Shown here one piece after another: positions 8,918 to 21,866 of a DNA stretch of 64,000 bases (within the stretch, counting starts at the first letter, position 1; each line of letters opens with the position of its first letter). Source of the stretch: Kluyvera cryocrescens NBRC 102467 (GTDB taxonomy: Bacteria > Pseudomonadota > Gammaproteobacteria > Enterobacterales > Enterobacteriaceae); NCBI RefSeq assembly GCF_001571285.1, contig NZ_BCTM01000009.1, forward strand, positions 1 through 64,000, in the 5' to 3' direction. Made by a program: the position numbers and the translations under genes. Below the pieces are notes generated by a model. That model did no database searches. It was not told the origin of the DNA and saw only the letters and a list, made by a program, of their open reading frames with translations.

Positions 8918-9799
8918 TTATTTTTTGCGCCCGGTAATGCGGCACCACTCTTCTTTCTCCACCACAGGGTCGAGTTCAAAGAGATCGGCATAGGCTTCGC
9001 ACACGCTTTCAGCCTGGCTTGCCAGGATACCAGAAAGTCCCAGCAGACCGCCTGTAACGGGCAGTACGCTGATTAATGGAGCCAGCTCGCGTAAAGGACC
9101 CGCCAGGATGTTAGCAACCACCACATCGGCTTTCATGGCGTCTGGTTGGTCTTGCGGCAGGTACAGTTCCAGACGCTCAGAAACGCCATTACGCTGGGCG
9201 TTGTCACGGCTGGCCTGAATCGCCTGAGGATCGATATCGATCCCGATGGCTTTGGCCGCACCCAACTTCAGCGCGGCGATCGCCAGGATCCCCGATCCGC
9301 AGCCAAAGTCGATAACCGTTTTACCCTCTAAATCCAGCCCATCTAACCATTGCAGACACAGAGAGGTTGTTGGGTGGGTACCGGTACCAAACGCCAGGCC
9401 CGGATCGAGCATGACGTTGACGGCGTTTTCATCCGGCACATCGCGCCAGCTCGGACAGATCCACAGCCGCTCACCGAAACGCATGGGGTGGAAATTGTCC
9501 ATCCATTCGCGTTCCCAATCTTTATCTTCCAGTTGCTCGATTTTGTGCGCAAAGCCTACACCCAACAGCGGGTGCTGCTCGAGGAGGGCAACCACCTCTT
9601 TCATGTCGGTTTCTGCATCGAACAGGCCGATAACGTCGGTATCACCCCACAGGCGAGTTTCGCCCGGCAGTGGCTCAAATACCGGCGTGTCATGCGTATC
9701 CTGGAAGGTGATGGAGACCGAGCCGGCTTCCATCAGCGCATCGCTAAGGTCTTCGGCATTTGCGCCGGTAGTGTTCAGTTTTAGTTGGATCCACGGCAT
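8918..9799 (-). CDS. prmA: PrmA, ribosomal protein L11 methyltransferase
   Basis: 293 residues, the family length. It transfers methyl groups from S-adenosylmethionine to lysines and the N-terminus of L11. The N-terminal third is the L11-recognition domain ([20 protein letters not shown]), and the C-terminal two thirds is a Rossmann methyltransferase with motif [16 protein letters not shown] and the substrate motif [10 protein letters not shown]. It follows panF by 11 bases on the same strand, as in E. coli, so it is probably co-transcribed with yhdT and panF. Confidence 0.97.
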   Translation of the reverse strand: MPWIQLKLNTTGANAEDLSDALMEAGSVSITFQDTHDTPVFEPLPGETRLWGDTDVIGLFDAETDMKEVVALLEQHPLLGVGFAHKIEQLEDKDWEREWMDNFHPMRFGERLWICPSWRDVPDENAVNVMLDPGLAFGTGTHPTTSLCLQWLDGLDLEGKTVIDFGCGSGILAIAALKLGAAKAIGIDIDPQAIQASRDNAQRNGVSERLELYLPQDQPDAMKADVVVANILAGPLRELAPLISVLPVTGGLLGLSGILASQAESVCEAYADLFELDPVVEKEEWCRITGRKK

Positions 9800-9810
9800 G
9801 GCAAAACTCT

Positions 9811-11262
9811 TTATTTATCAGTAGAAATTACGGCGTCCTGTGGGACGGGTTGACCGAAACGGTTCCCCACCACAAACGCCAGCAAACTTAGCAGTAATGA
9901 AGGCACAATCGGATGGAAGCCCAGATACTGAATTTTAAATGTGGCGAGCACGGCGTACAGTACGCCGCCGACGATCATCGCGCTCAGCGCGCCAGCTGCA
10001 TTCGCCCGCTCCCAGTAGAGGCCCAGCACCAGCGGCCACAGGAACACCGCCTCCAGGCCGCCGAAGGCCAACAGATTCAGCCAGATAATCATTTCCGGCG
10101 GACGCCAGGCGGCCAGCATCATCAAAATACCCAGCACCAATGTGGTCCAGGTCGAAATGCGCTTCAGACGGTGTTCATTACGTATTTTAGCCGGACGCGC
10201 ACTGAGCCACAGATCTTTCACGATAGTCGCAGAAGCTTGTAGCAAATGAGCATTAACGTTCGACATGATAGCGGCCATCGGCGCGGCAAGAAACAGGCCT
10301 GCCGCCCACGGCGGTAATACCTGTACCATCAGCGTAGGGATGACCAGATCCGGTACGGTCAGATGTGGCAGCACCGCGCGGCCCAGTGCGCCAGCAAGAT
10401 GCATTCCCAGCATCAGCAGCGCCACCACGATAGTACCGATGATAATACCGCGATGCACCGCCTTGCTGTCTTTATACGAGATACAGCGTACCGCAGTATG
10501 CGGTAGGCCGATGACCCCGAAGCAGACCAGTACCCAGAATGAAGTCATAAAGGTTGGCGTCAGGATATCGTCAGCCCCTTGCGGAGACACCAGCTTCGGA
10601 TCGATCTGTTCCAGCGTTTCGACCGCGTTATGCAGCCCCCCTGCCGCGTGAACCACACCGACCAGCAGCACGATGGTACCAATGAGCATAACCATGCCCT
10701 GCATCGTATCGTTGAGTACGCTGGCGCGGAAGCCGCCAAACGCGGTATACAGCGCAATGGTGATGCCGAAAATCAGCAAACCATTTTCGTATTTAATACC
10801 CGCCGCGGTTTCCAGCAGGCGGGCGCCGCCGATGAACTGCACCGCAATGGCACCGACAAAAGCAACCAACAGGCTGATGCTGGCAATCCATACTACCGCA
10901 CGGTTTTGATAACGCGCTTGCAGCATGTCATTGAGGGTAATCGCATTATAGCGGCGAGCCAGAATCGCGAATTTCTTACCCAGAACGCCCAGCGATAGCC
11001 AAATAGTCGGCACCTGAATCATCGCTAGCAGCACCCAGCCAAGGCCGTATTTATAGGCGGCTCCTGGGCCGCCGATGAACGAGCTGGCGCTGATATAGGT
11101 GGTGGTCAGCGTCATGGCTAGCACCAGACCCCCCATAGAGCGACTGCCGAGGAAATACTCGCTGAGGAATGATCCGCTACTGCGCTTACGCATGGCGTAC
11201 AGCGACAGACCGAACACGACCATCAGGTACAAAACCAATACGATGATAATTTCAGTTTGCAT
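9811..11262 (-). CDS. panF: PanF, sodium/pantothenate symporter
   Basis: A 483-residue inner-membrane sodium:solute symporter that brings in pantothenate, the precursor of coenzyme A. About thirteen hydrophobic segments can be traced, beginning [20 protein letters not shown]; the SSS-family region after it includes the sodium-site neighbourhood [19 protein letters not shown] start at ATG 11262 (MQTEIII), which gives the E. coli length; an upstream in-frame start at 11286 lies well inside yhdT and adds eight charged residues. The start overlaps the yhdT stop by 11 bases, so translation is probably coupled. Confidence 0.95.
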   Translation of the reverse strand: MQTEIIIVLVLYLMVVFGLSLYAMRKRSSGSFLSEYFLGSRSMGGLVLAMTLTTTYISASSFIGGPGAAYKYGLGWVLLAMIQVPTIWLSLGVLGKKFAILARRYNAITLNDMLQARYQNRAVVWIASISLLVAFVGAIAVQFIGGARLLETAAGIKYENGLLIFGITIALYTAFGGFRASVLNDTMQGMVMLIGTIVLLVGVVHAAGGLHNAVETLEQIDPKLVSPQGADDILTPTFMTSFWVLVCFGVIGLPHTAVRCISYKDSKAVHRGIIIGTIVVALLMLGMHLAGALGRAVLPHLTVPDLVIPTLMVQVLPPWAAGLFLAAPMAAIMSNVNAHLLQASATIVKDLWLSARPAKIRNEHRLKRISTWTTLVLGILMMLAAWRPPEMIIWLNLLAFGGLEAVFLWPLVLGLYWERANAAGALSAMIVGGVLYAVLATFKIQYLGFHPIVPSLLLSLLAFVVGNRFGQPVPQDAVISTDK

Positions 11263-11494
11263 CGTTATCCTCCAGCGGGATATCACGGAAGATAAAGCGC
11301 ACCATCGCCCAGCACAGCAGTATAAAAATCAGCGGCATCAGCAGGCAGGCCATCTCAAACCAGTGCGGCAGGCCGGTGAAACCCTGCATCGAATCTGGTA
11401 GGTAAGCACTTGCTAACCATGCAGCAAGATAGAAAAGGGTTAGCCACAGCGCCCAGCGCGCCTCTTTATGGGCCTGAACAAAACGCTTGTCCAT
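11252..11494 (-). CDS. yhdT: YhdT, small inner-membrane protein (DUF997)
   Basis: 80 residues with two predicted membrane helices (about residues 14-34 and 45-69) and short charged ends, the same length as E. coli YhdT. It precedes panF with an 11-base overlap and is conserved there across enterobacteria, which suggests a helper or stability role for the pantothenate transporter, but no function is proven that I know of. Confidence 0.9.
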   Translation of the reverse strand: MDKRFVQAHKEARWALWLTLFYLAAWLASAYLPDSMQGFTGLPHWFEMACLLMPLIFILLCWAMVRFIFRDIPLEDNDAN

Positions 11495-11564
11495 TTTTTG
11501 TCCCTTGTGGATGAAGAAAGCGGGGATTGTACCGCAAGGAAAAGATGAGGGGAGAGAAAAAGAA

Positions 11565-11589
11565 AAAAGGCCGGAAATTCCGGCCTTTT
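11565..11589 (-). terminator. accBC terminator
   Basis: A perfect 10-bp stem (11565-11574 with 11580-11589) with loop AAATT closes with a T-run on the minus strand. It begins 15 bases past the accC stop codon and separates accBC from yhdT-panF. Confidence 0.9.
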
Positions 11590-11604
11590 GCTGCGATAAC
11601 AGGA

Positions 11605-12954
11605 TTATTTTTCCTGTAATCCGAGTTTTTTCTCCAGATAGTGGATGTTAGTTCCACCATGCTGGAAGTGCTCGTCGCTCATAATGCGCATCTGCAGATC
11701 TACGTTGGTTTTGATGCCATCGATGATCAGCTCCTGCAGCGCATTCTTCATGCGAGCAATCGCCACGTCGCGGGTCTCACCGTAGCAGATGAGTTTGCCG
11801 ATCATTGAGTCATAGTACGGTGGCACGGTGTAGCCCGCGTAGATATGAGACTCCCAACGAACGCCAAAGCCGCCAGGCGCGTGGAAACGGGTAATTTTAC
11901 CAGGGCTTGGCAGGAAGGTATTCGGGTCTTCGGCGTTGATACGGCATTCTACCGCGTGGCCACGAACCTGAACTTCTTCTTGCTTGATGGACAGCGGCTG
12001 ACCGGCAGCAATACGCAGCTGCTCTTTGATCAGGTCAACGCCGGTGATCATCTCGGTAACCGGGTGTTCTACCTGGATACGGGTGTTCATTTCAATGAAG
12101 TAGAACTCGCCGTTTTCGAACAGGAACTCGAAAGTACCCGCACCGCGGTAGCCGATATCCACGCAGGCTTTCGCGCAGCGTTCGCCGATGTAGCGACGCA
12201 GTTCCGGGGTAATGCCCGGTGCTGGTGCTTCTTCGACAACTTTCTGGTGGCGGCGCTGCATAGAGCAGTCACGTTCAGCCAGATAAATAGCGTTACCCTG
12301 ACCATCAGCCAGTACCTGGATCTCGACGTGGCGAGGATTTTCCAGGTATTTTTCCATGTACACCATGTCATTGTTGAAGGCTGCTTTAGCTTCAGCTTTG
12401 GTCATGGCAATGGACTGCGCCAGGTCGGTGTCGCTGCGCACAACGCGCATACCACGACCGCCGCCGCCGCCGGAGGCTTTGATAATCACCGGGTAGCCGA
12501 TGCGTTTAGCATGAGCGCGGTTAGCGTCCATGTCGTCGCCCAGCGGGCCGTCAGAGCCTGGAACGGTCGGTACGCCGGCTTTTTTCATCGCGGTGATGGC
12601 GGACACTTTGTCACCCATCAGACGGATGGTGTCAGCTTTCGGGCCGATGAAGATAAAGCCAGAGCGTTCAACCTGCTCCGCAAAGTTGGCGTTCTCAGAG
12701 AGGAAGCCATAGCCTGGGTGAATTGCAACAGCACCGGTAATTTCAGCAGCGCTGATGATAGCCGGGATGTTCAGGTAGCTTTTCACGGATGGAGCCGGGC
12801 CAATACAAACCGTCTCATCCGCCAGTAATACGTGTTTTAAATCGCGATCCGCTGTGGAGTGCACGGCGACGGTCTTGATGCCCAGTTCTTTACAGGCACG
12901 AAGAATACGCAGTGCGATCTCGCCGCGGTTAGCGATGACAATTTTATCCAGCAT
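11605..12954 (-). CDS. accC: AccC, biotin carboxylase of acetyl-CoA carboxylase
   Basis: 449 residues, exactly the E. coli length. It carboxylates the biotin on AccB with ATP and bicarbonate, the first half-reaction of malonyl-CoA synthesis. The order is the N-terminal Rossmann-like domain ([17 protein letters not shown]), the ATP-grasp domain with glycine-rich loop [12 protein letters not shown], the [14 protein letters not shown] catalytic strand, and the C-terminal cap. I start at ATG 12954; an upstream in-frame start at 12999 lies inside accB and adds 15 unrelated residues. It follows accB by 10 bases, in the aroQ-accB-accC cluster. Confidence 0.98.
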   Translation of the reverse strand: MLDKIVIANRGEIALRILRACKELGIKTVAVHSTADRDLKHVLLADETVCIGPAPSVKSYLNIPAIISAAEITGAVAIHPGYGFLSENANFAEQVERSGFIFIGPKADTIRLMGDKVSAITAMKKAGVPTVPGSDGPLGDDMDANRAHAKRIGYPVIIKASGGGGGRGMRVVRSDTDLAQSIAMTKAEAKAAFNNDMVYMEKYLENPRHVEIQVLADGQGNAIYLAERDCSMQRRHQKVVEEAPAPGITPELRRYIGERCAKACVDIGYRGAGTFEFLFENGEFYFIEMNTRIQVEHPVTEMITGVDLIKEQLRIAAGQPLSIKQEEVQVRGHAVECRINAEDPNTFLPSPGKITRFHAPGGFGVRWESHIYAGYTVPPYYDSMIGKLICYGETRDVAIARMKNALQELIIDGIKTNVDLQMRIMSDEHFQHGGTNIHYLEKKLGLQEK

Positions 12955-12964
12955 CTTCGCCTCG

Positions 12965-13429
12965 TTACTCGATGACGACCAGAGGCTCGTCAAATTCAAC
13001 CGGTTGACCGCTTTCTACCAGGATTGCTTTCACAGTCCCGGCTTTGTCAGCTTCGATCTGGTTCATCATTTTCATCGCTTCAACGATGCACAGGGTGTCG
13101 CCCACGTTAACTTTCTGGCCCACTTCCACGAATGCTTTAGCATCCGGGCCTGGTGTGCGATAGAAAGTACCAACCATTGGGGAACGTACGATGTGACCAC
13201 TGATTTCAGCTTTAGCCGGAGCTTCAGCTGCAGCTGGTGCTGCTGCTGCCGCAACAGGTGCCTGCGGTTGCATAACAGGCGCTGCGTAGGCCTGCTGCAT
13301 CACTGGATAGCCGGTGCTCGGTGCTGAGCGGCTGATACGTACAGACTCTTCGCCTTCAGAAATTTCCAGTTCGTTGATGCCAGACTCTTCGACCAGCTCG
13401 ATCAGTTTTTTAATCTTACGAATATCCAT
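12965..13429 (-). CDS. accB: AccB, biotin carboxyl carrier protein
   Basis: 154 residues. It carries the biotin that shuttles CO2 between AccC and the AccAD carboxyltransferase. The N-terminus ([20 protein letters not shown]) is followed by an Ala/Pro-rich flexible linker and then the biotinyl domain, with the biotinylated lysine in EAMKM at about residue 120. It is two residues shorter than the E. coli protein, both lost in the linker. In E. coli AccB represses its own operon through its N-terminal part. Confidence 0.98.
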   Translation of the reverse strand: MDIRKIKKLIELVEESGINELEISEGEESVRISRSAPSTGYPVMQQAYAAPVMQPQAPVAAAAAPAAAEAPAKAEISGHIVRSPMVGTFYRTPGPDAKAFVEVGQKVNVGDTLCIVEAMKMMNQIEADKAGTVKAILVESGQPVEFDEPLVVIE

Positions 13430-13451
13430 GAGTGGGTTCCGTACTCTTTGT

Positions 13452-13904
13452 TTAGTGTGATTGTGACAGGCGTTTTACCGCCGTCTGTAAAGCGTATGAA
13501 TAGCCGTCAGCCCCAAGTCCGCAGATAACGCCAGAGGCGATATCGGACAGATATGAGTGGTGGCGGAATGGTTCGCGCGCATGCACGTTGCTCAGGTGGA
13601 TCTCGATAAACGGAATACTCACCGCCAGCAGCGCATCGCGAATGGCAACGCTCGTGTGCGTGAACGCGGCCGGATTAATCAGGATATAGTCAATGTTGTC
13701 TTTAGCCTGATGAATACGGTCGATGAGGACGTACTCGGCGTTAGATTGCAGACTGTCGAGCGTGACGTTCAGCGTTTCGGCTTCCGCGTTTAAGCGGCTA
13801 ACGATCTGGGAAAGCGTCAGCGTGCCATACTTCTCTGGCTCACGGGTGCCTAACATATTCAGGTTCGGGCCGTTCAAAAGCAAAATGCGAAACTTGTCAG
13901 TCAT
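13452..13904 (-). CDS. aroQ: AroQ, type II 3-dehydroquinate dehydratase
   Basis: 150 residues of the small dodecameric type II family, which dehydrates 3-dehydroquinate to 3-dehydroshikimate. Conserved motifs are [16 protein letters not shown] (active-site Tyr and Arg), [17 protein letters not shown], and [17 protein letters not shown] (catalytic His). It precedes accB by 22 bases, so the three genes probably share a transcript. Enterobacteria also have the unrelated type I enzyme AroD elsewhere, so this copy is the accessory or catabolic-type isozyme. Confidence 0.95.
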   Translation of the reverse strand: MTDKFRILLLNGPNLNMLGTREPEKYGTLTLSQIVSRLNAEAETLNVTLDSLQSNAEYVLIDRIHQAKDNIDYILINPAAFTHTSVAIRDALLAVSIPFIEIHLSNVHAREPFRHHSYLSDIASGVICGLGADGYSYALQTAVKRLSQSH

Positions 13905-14014
13905 TGTGCTGCTATCTCCTGCAATTCTCGGGTAAAAAACAAAATATACCTTCGATGCGCGATTGTCACCTTTTCAGAGGCCTAAAACCACTGTCGGGTA
14001 AACCAAGGTCGCAC

Positions 14015-14020
14015 ATTATA
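14015..14020 (-). promoter_or_regulatory. Possible -10 of the aroQ-accBC promoter
   Basis: A perfect TATAAT on the minus strand, 110 bases upstream of the aroQ ATG in a 234-base gap. No good -35 hexamer lies 16-18 bases before it, so this is only a candidate. Confidence 0.35.
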
Positions 14021-14138
14021 ACTATTTCGTAGCATTTGGCAGCTAAATACTGGTCTTATCAGGGAAGATTATCAACCGCTATCGTGTAAAGAACACCGAA
14101 CGATAAAAGAAATGCGGGAAAACGCACACATCGTGACG

Positions 14139-14738
14139 CTAACGCCACCATTGGCGAAACTTCTTATATCGGCACGCTAACAGTTCGATTGCGCACCCGG
14201 CGTAAATCACCGGCTGAGGTGAGATAATCTTCACCGACCAGAGAAAATGTATCGGCGCGAGGATCGCGACAAGATAGACGAAGTTATGCAAAAGCTGCCA
14301 GCGACGTCCCAGTTTTCGCTGCATCGCCTGTGTTGATGTTACCGCCAGCGCCAGCAAAATCAGCCAGCAGGCAAAACCTAATAGCAGGTAAGGGCGCGTC
14401 ACAATTTCTTGTCCCAGCAACGAAAGATTCTGAATGCCTAACTCCAGCAAACTGTAGCTGGTGAGGTGGATTGTCGCCCACGCAAAGCACCACAGCCCTA
14501 GCAATCGGCGAGTGCGTATCAACATCGGTTGTTTAGCGTAGCGCGACAGCGGGCTGACCAACAAGGTTGCCAGAAGCAATTTCAGAGCCATCCTACCGGT
14601 AAAATGCTGGATATCTTTCACCGGATCGGCGCTCAACTGCCCTTGCGACACCGCCCAAAATAACCAGACGAACGGCAAAAATGCGGCAAGATGCAGTAAA
14701 ACTTTCAGCCAGGTGACCTGTTTTAACGTCAGACGCAT
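14139..14738 (-). CDS. msrQ: MsrQ, heme-binding membrane partner of MsrP
   Basis: A 199-residue inner-membrane b-type cytochrome (ferric reductase-like domain) that passes electrons from the quinone pool or flavin reductase to periplasmic MsrP. Six hydrophobic segments can be seen, starting [20 protein letters not shown], with heme-ligand candidates His in [11 protein letters not shown] and [19 protein letters not shown]. The start codon overlaps the msrP stop by one base (TAATG), so translation is coupled. In E. coli these genes are yedZ/yedY beside the HprRS sensor, which is not present here. Confidence 0.95.
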   Translation of the reverse strand: MRLTLKQVTWLKVLLHLAAFLPFVWLFWAVSQGQLSADPVKDIQHFTGRMALKLLLATLLVSPLSRYAKQPMLIRTRRLLGLWCFAWATIHLTSYSLLELGIQNLSLLGQEIVTRPYLLLGFACWLILLALAVTSTQAMQRKLGRRWQLLHNFVYLVAILAPIHFLWSVKIISPQPVIYAGCAIELLACRYKKFRQWWR

Positions 14739-15736
14739 TAGAAATTCTCCCGTAGGTCCATGCCGCGATACAGCGAGGCAACTTCGTCAGCATAGCCATT
14801 AAACAGCAAGGTTGGCTGGCGTTTCACATCGAGAATGCCGCCGGAACCAATAAAGCGCTCCGTCGCCTGCGACCAGCGCGGATGGTCAACGTGTGGGTTT
14901 ACGTTGGCGTAAAAACCGTATTCGTTGGGGGCCGCGAGATTCCAGGTGGAATCCGGGCGATCGCGGGTGAGCATGATGCTGACGATCGACTTAATGCCTT
15001 TAAAGCCATACTTCCACGGTACGGTCAGACGAATCGGAGCACCATTTTGCGGCGGCAGCGCTTTGCCATACACGCCGACGGTTAGCAATGTGAGTGGATT
15101 CATGGCCTCGTCCAGGCGCAGTCCTTCTATATAAGGATACGCCAGGCCGCCGCCGATAAAGCGATCCTTTTGCCCCGGCATATTCTCCGGTGAGTAAAGG
15201 GTTTTGAAGGCTACGTATTTCGCATTGCTGGTGGGCTCTACGGCGGCCAGCAGTTTGTGCAATGGGAAACCAATCCACGGCACCACCATCGACCAGGCTT
15301 CCACGCAGCGCATACGATAGATTCGCTCCTCCAGCGGGAAGCGCTTCGTCAGATCGTCGTGATCGAGGGTCAGCGGTTTCGCGACTTCACCACCGATGGT
15401 CAACGTCCACGGATGGGTGGGCAAGCTGCCAGCATTGGCCGCCGGATCGGCTTTATCGAGGCCAAATTCATAAAAGTTGTTGTAGCCGGTGACTTTATTT
15501 TCCGGCGTGAGCGTTAATTGGCTTTGCCACTGAGTGGGCTTATTGAAGGTCAGGGCTGGTCCAGACGGGGCGGGTGGACGGTCATTACCTTTAAACCAGT
15601 CCGTAAGGCTGGAGGCATGCAGCGGAAGGGAAGCGGCCGCGGTTCCGATGCCGAGCATCTTCAAAACCTGGCGGCGTTTCAGCATAAATACAGACTCGGC
15701 GGTGACGTCTGATTCGGTTAATTTTTTAGGGCTCAT
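14738..15736 (-). CDS. msrP: MsrP, periplasmic methionine-sulfoxide reductase (molybdoenzyme)
   Basis: 332 residues. A Tat-exported molybdopterin enzyme of the sulfite-oxidase family that repairs oxidised methionines in periplasmic proteins. The twin-arginine signal is [20 protein letters not shown], cut after an Ala-rich end, and the Mo-ligand Cys is in [15 protein letters not shown] start at ATG 15736 ([10 protein letters not shown]) because GGAG lies 6 bases before it; in-frame ATGs at 15751 and 15778 lack such a site. The GGAG is the last part of a 13-bp hairpin (15743-15774), so initiation may be blocked by RNA structure. It follows acuI on the same strand. Confidence 0.93.
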   Translation of the reverse strand: MSPKKLTESDVTAESVFMLKRRQVLKMLGIGTAAASLPLHASSLTDWFKGNDRPPAPSGPALTFNKPTQWQSQLTLTPENKVTGYNNFYEFGLDKADPAANAGSLPTHPWTLTIGGEVAKPLTLDHDDLTKRFPLEERIYRMRCVEAWSMVVPWIGFPLHKLLAAVEPTSNAKYVAFKTLYSPENMPGQKDRFIGGGLAYPYIEGLRLDEAMNPLTLLTVGVYGKALPPQNGAPIRLTVPWKYGFKGIKSIVSIMLTRDRPDSTWNLAAPNEYGFYANVNPHVDHPRWSQATERFIGSGGILDVKRQPTLLFNGYADEVASLYRGMDLRENF

Positions 15737-15742
15737 TGTGCT

Positions 15743-15774
15743 CTCCGTCATGCTTTTTTCTAAGCATGACGGAG
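15743..15774 (-). promoter_or_regulatory. Hairpin covering the msrP ribosome binding site
   Basis: A perfect 13-bp inverted repeat (15743-15755 with 15762-15774) with a 6-nt loop. On the minus strand the downstream arm ends in GGAG, which is the msrP Shine-Dalgarno sequence 6 bases before its ATG. No T-run follows, so it is not an intrinsic terminator. It lies 39 bases after the acuI stop codon. Confidence 0.7.
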
Positions 15775-15813
15775 GCAATCTGTTATTGCGAATTTATCAC
15801 GAAAAATTGCAAA

Positions 15814-16788
15814 TTAGGCGATTTTGACCAGCGTACGACCCTGGATCTGGTTGTTGATAATCTTGTCGGCAAACTCGGGAGCCTGTGCCAACGTAATTTC
15901 CGTAGCGCTCTGTGCAAAGAATGATTCCGGTAAATCGACAACCAGGCGTTTCCAGGCTTGTGCGCGACGATCCGCTGGCGTCATCACTGAATCCACGCCT
16001 TGCAAACGGACGTTGCGCAGAATAAACGGCATCACGGTTGTTGGCAAAGCGAAGCCACCGGCCAGGCCGCAGGCCGCCACGCAACCGCCGTAGTTCATCT
16101 GTGCCAGCACTTTTGCCAGTACTTTATCGCCAACGGTATCAATGGCGCCGGCCCATATCTGTTTTTCCAGGGGACGGGTTTCGGCAAACTCTGCGCGGTC
16201 AAGAATACGGCTTGCGCCCAGCGCTCGCAGATAGTCATGGGTGCTTTCGCGTCCGGAGACTGCGGCCACCTGATAGCCGAGCTTATGCAGCAGCGCGATA
16301 GCGGTACTGCCAACGCCGCCGCTGGCACCGGTAACAACAATTTCACCGTCTTCAGGACGAACGCCGGCTTCTTCCAGCGCCATCACGCACAGCATGGCGG
16401 TAAAACCTGCGGTACCGATGATCATGGCTTTACGGCCATCCAGACCCGCTGGCTGTGGCACCAGCCAGTCACCGTTAACGCGAGCGCGATTGGATAGGCC
16501 ACCCCAATGGTTTTCACCCACGCCCCAGCCGGTCAGCAACACCTGCTGGCCCGGCGTAAAGCGCGCATCGTCGCTGGCATGAACCGTGCCGGCGAAATCA
16601 ATCCCTGGCACCATAGGGAAATTACGGATGATTTTCCCTTTTCCCGTAATCGCCAGCGCATCTTTGTAATTCAGGCTGGACCACTGGACATCAACGGTGA
16701 CATTACCCTGCGGCAGCAGACTATCGTCAACGGCCTTTACTGCGGCAACGGTTTTGCCATCCTGCTGTTCTAAGATGAGAGCCTGCAT
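15814..16788 (-). CDS. acuI: AcuI, acrylyl-CoA reductase (NADPH)
   Basis: 324 residues, the E. coli YhdH/AcuI length. A medium-chain dehydrogenase/reductase without zinc ligands that reduces toxic acryloyl-CoA to propionyl-CoA. The N-terminus MQALILEQQDGKTVAAVKAV, the quinone-reductase-like LNYKDALAITGKGK, and the NADPH fold VVTGASGGVGSTAIALL are visible. It is divergent from csrD across 218 bases. msrP starts 77 bases downstream on the same strand with no clear terminator, so some read-through into msrPQ is possible. Confidence 0.95.
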   Translation of the reverse strand: MQALILEQQDGKTVAAVKAVDDSLLPQGNVTVDVQWSSLNYKDALAITGKGKIIRNFPMVPGIDFAGTVHASDDARFTPGQQVLLTGWGVGENHWGGLSNRARVNGDWLVPQPAGLDGRKAMIIGTAGFTAMLCVMALEEAGVRPEDGEIVVTGASGGVGSTAIALLHKLGYQVAAVSGRESTHDYLRALGASRILDRAEFAETRPLEKQIWAGAIDTVGDKVLAKVLAQMNYGGCVAACGLAGGFALPTTVMPFILRNVRLQGVDSVMTPADRRAQAWKRLVVDLPESFFAQSATEITLAQAPEFADKIINNQIQGRTLVKIA

Positions 16789-17006
16789 AACCCTTCCTTA
16801 CGTGGACTGTGTAGTGAAAAAATTTACCCAGGACTATACTCGTTTATCATCATCTGATAACGATTTGGCGCAATAAATTGCCAGATCCGCCAGGTTTGGT
16901 AGTATGCCGACCTGGTATGATATGTTAGTGCTTACTTCTGGTAAGACACGGACGCTAGCTCCCGATATTCTGTCGGGTACGTTTAACCTACGGAGTTAAC
17001 TCAGGG

Positions 17007-18947
17007 ATGCGATTAACGACGAAGTTCTCCGCCTTTTTCACGCTCTTAACCGGGCTGACCATCTTTGTGACGTTGATAGGCTCCTCATTGAGTTTTTACA
17101 ACGGCATACAATATAAGATAGCCAATCGCGTTCAGGCCGTGGCCACCGTGCTGGATAACCGTCTGGTCAACACCTCGTTTGATAAGCTGGATAGCCAACT
17201 TGATGAGATTATGGTGCCGCTCGACATCGTCCGTATCGACTTTACGCTCGACGGCAAATCGCTGTTTCATCATGCGCGCAATAGCAGCTACCTGCCGGTT
17301 GGCAGCCACTACCAGTACCGTGAGATAGCAGTCCCTTCACTCAAACATCCCGGCATGACGATTCACCTGGTCTATCAGGATCCGATGGCGAACTACTTTC
17401 GCTCGCTGCTGACCACGGCACCGCTGACCGTCACGATAGCCTTTATGGTGTTGGTGGTGTTTATTGCGGTGCGCTGGCTGCGTCGGCAGTTAGCAGGGGA
17501 AGAGTTGCTGGAGATGCGCGCGGTTCGGATCCTCAATGGCGATCGCGGTGCGAAAGCGAAAGGCAATATCCACGAGTGGCCAACCCGTACCAGCAGCGCA
17601 CTGGATACCTTGCTCTCTGAAATACAGTTTGCTGGAGAGCAGCGAAGCCGCCTCGACACGCTGATTCGCTCTTACGCTGCGCAGGACTCAAAAACGGGCC
17701 TAAGCAACCGCCTTTTCTTTGACAACCAATTGGCGACGCTGCTGGATGACCAGGAGAACGTTGGCTCTCACGGCATCGTGATGATGATCCGCTTGCCTGA
17801 TTTTGATTTCCTGCGCGACAACTGGGGGCGTGCGGCAGCCGAAGAACATGTCTTCACGCTGATTAATCTGCTCTCTACTTTTATTATGCGTTACCCCGGC
17901 GCGCTGTTAGCGCGCTATCGCCGTAGTGATTTCACCGTATTGTTACCGCACCGTACTTTAAAAGAAGCGGACAGCATCGCTGGGCAATTGCTGAAAGCGA
18001 TTGATGGGCTGCCGCTGGCGAAAATTCTCGACCGCGACGACATGATGCACATTGGCATCTGCGCATGGCGCAGCGGGCAGACCACCGAGCAGGTGATGGA
18101 GCATGCCGAGGCGGCGGTGCGCAACGCTGTCCTGCAGGGGAGTAATAGCTGGGCGATTTACGATGATTCGCTGCCGGAAAAAGGGCGAGGCAACGTGCGC
18201 TGGCGCACTCTGATTGAACAGATGCTCAGCAGAGGCGGCCCGCGGATTTACCAAAAACCGGCGGTCACTCTGGATGGAAAGGTTCATCACCGTGAGCTGA
18301 TGTGCCGTATCTTCGACGGGAAAGAAGAGGTGATTGCCGCTGAGTATCTGCCGATGGTACTCGAGTTCGGATTGGGTGAAACGTATGACCGCCAGCAGAT
18401 TGGCCGCTTGATTCCGTTCCTGGGATTCTGGCCGGAGGAAAATCTGGCGATCCAGGTCACAGTAGAATCGTTGATCCGACCGCGTTTTCAGCGCTGGTTG
18501 CGCGATACATTAATGCAATGCGAGAAATCGCAGCGTCGACGCATTATTTTTGAACTTGCAGAGGTAGATGTCTGTCAACATATCACGCGTTTACAGCCGA
18601 TCGTGCGTTTAATTCATGCTCTGGGCGTTCGGGTGGCGGTAACACAGGCGGGATTGGCGTTGGTCAGTACCAGCTGGATTAAGCAGTTGGAGATTGAACT
18701 GATTAAAATCGATCCCGTTCTGGTGCGGAATATTGAAAAACGGAGTCAAAACCAGCTGCTGGTGCAAAGTCTGGTGGAAGCGTGTAAAGGAACATCAATA
18801 CAGGTTTTCGCCGCTGGCGTTCGCAGCCGCAGTGAGTGGCAGGTACTGACCGAATGCGGAGTTTTCGGCGGTCAGGGCGATTTTTTTGCCGCCTCACAGC
18901 CACTTGACTCAAATGTGAAAAAATATTCGCAAAGATATTCGGTTTGA
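17007..18947 (+). CDS. csrD: CsrD, degenerate GGDEF/EAL regulator of CsrB/C decay
   Basis: 646 residues, exactly the E. coli length. A membrane protein that triggers RNase E cleavage of the small RNAs CsrB and CsrC and so frees CsrA. It has two membrane helices (about residues 9-30 and 135-155) around a periplasmic part, then a HAMP-like segment, a GGDEF domain whose signature is degenerate (RRSDF), and an EAL domain reading ELM. The lost residues mean it neither makes nor breaks cyclic-di-GMP, as known for the family. It stands alone, 304 bases before mreB. Confidence 0.96.
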   Translation: MRLTTKFSAFFTLLTGLTIFVTLIGSSLSFYNGIQYKIANRVQAVATVLDNRLVNTSFDKLDSQLDEIMVPLDIVRIDFTLDGKSLFHHARNSSYLPVGSHYQYREIAVPSLKHPGMTIHLVYQDPMANYFRSLLTTAPLTVTIAFMVLVVFIAVRWLRRQLAGEELLEMRAVRILNGDRGAKAKGNIHEWPTRTSSALDTLLSEIQFAGEQRSRLDTLIRSYAAQDSKTGLSNRLFFDNQLATLLDDQENVGSHGIVMMIRLPDFDFLRDNWGRAAAEEHVFTLINLLSTFIMRYPGALLARYRRSDFTVLLPHRTLKEADSIAGQLLKAIDGLPLAKILDRDDMMHIGICAWRSGQTTEQVMEHAEAAVRNAVLQGSNSWAIYDDSLPEKGRGNVRWRTLIEQMLSRGGPRIYQKPAVTLDGKVHHRELMCRIFDGKEEVIAAEYLPMVLEFGLGETYDRQQIGRLIPFLGFWPEENLAIQVTVESLIRPRFQRWLRDTLMQCEKSQRRRIIFELAEVDVCQHITRLQPIVRLIHALGVRVAVTQAGLALVSTSWIKQLEIELIKIDPVLVRNIEKRSQNQLLVQSLVEACKGTSIQVFAAGVRSRSEWQVLTECGVFGGQGDFFAASQPLDSNVKKYSQRYSV

Positions 18948-20295
<1,348 letters not shown>

Positions 20296-20363
20296 TCAGC
20301 ATGAAGTTCGGGGTAGCCAGCAGGCTACCCTCAATTTCACTGACACGAGAATACGCATAGCCT

Positions 20364-21859
<1,496 letters not shown>

Positions 21860-21866
21860 GGTCGTT

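Noticed and set aside
11845-12828. A 327-codon open frame opposite accC
   Set aside because: Antisense shadow of accC with no recognisable motif.
17900-18330. CsrD as an active cyclic-di-GMP enzyme
   Set aside because: The GGDEF and EAL signatures are both degenerate (RRSDF and ELM), as in the known inactive family.
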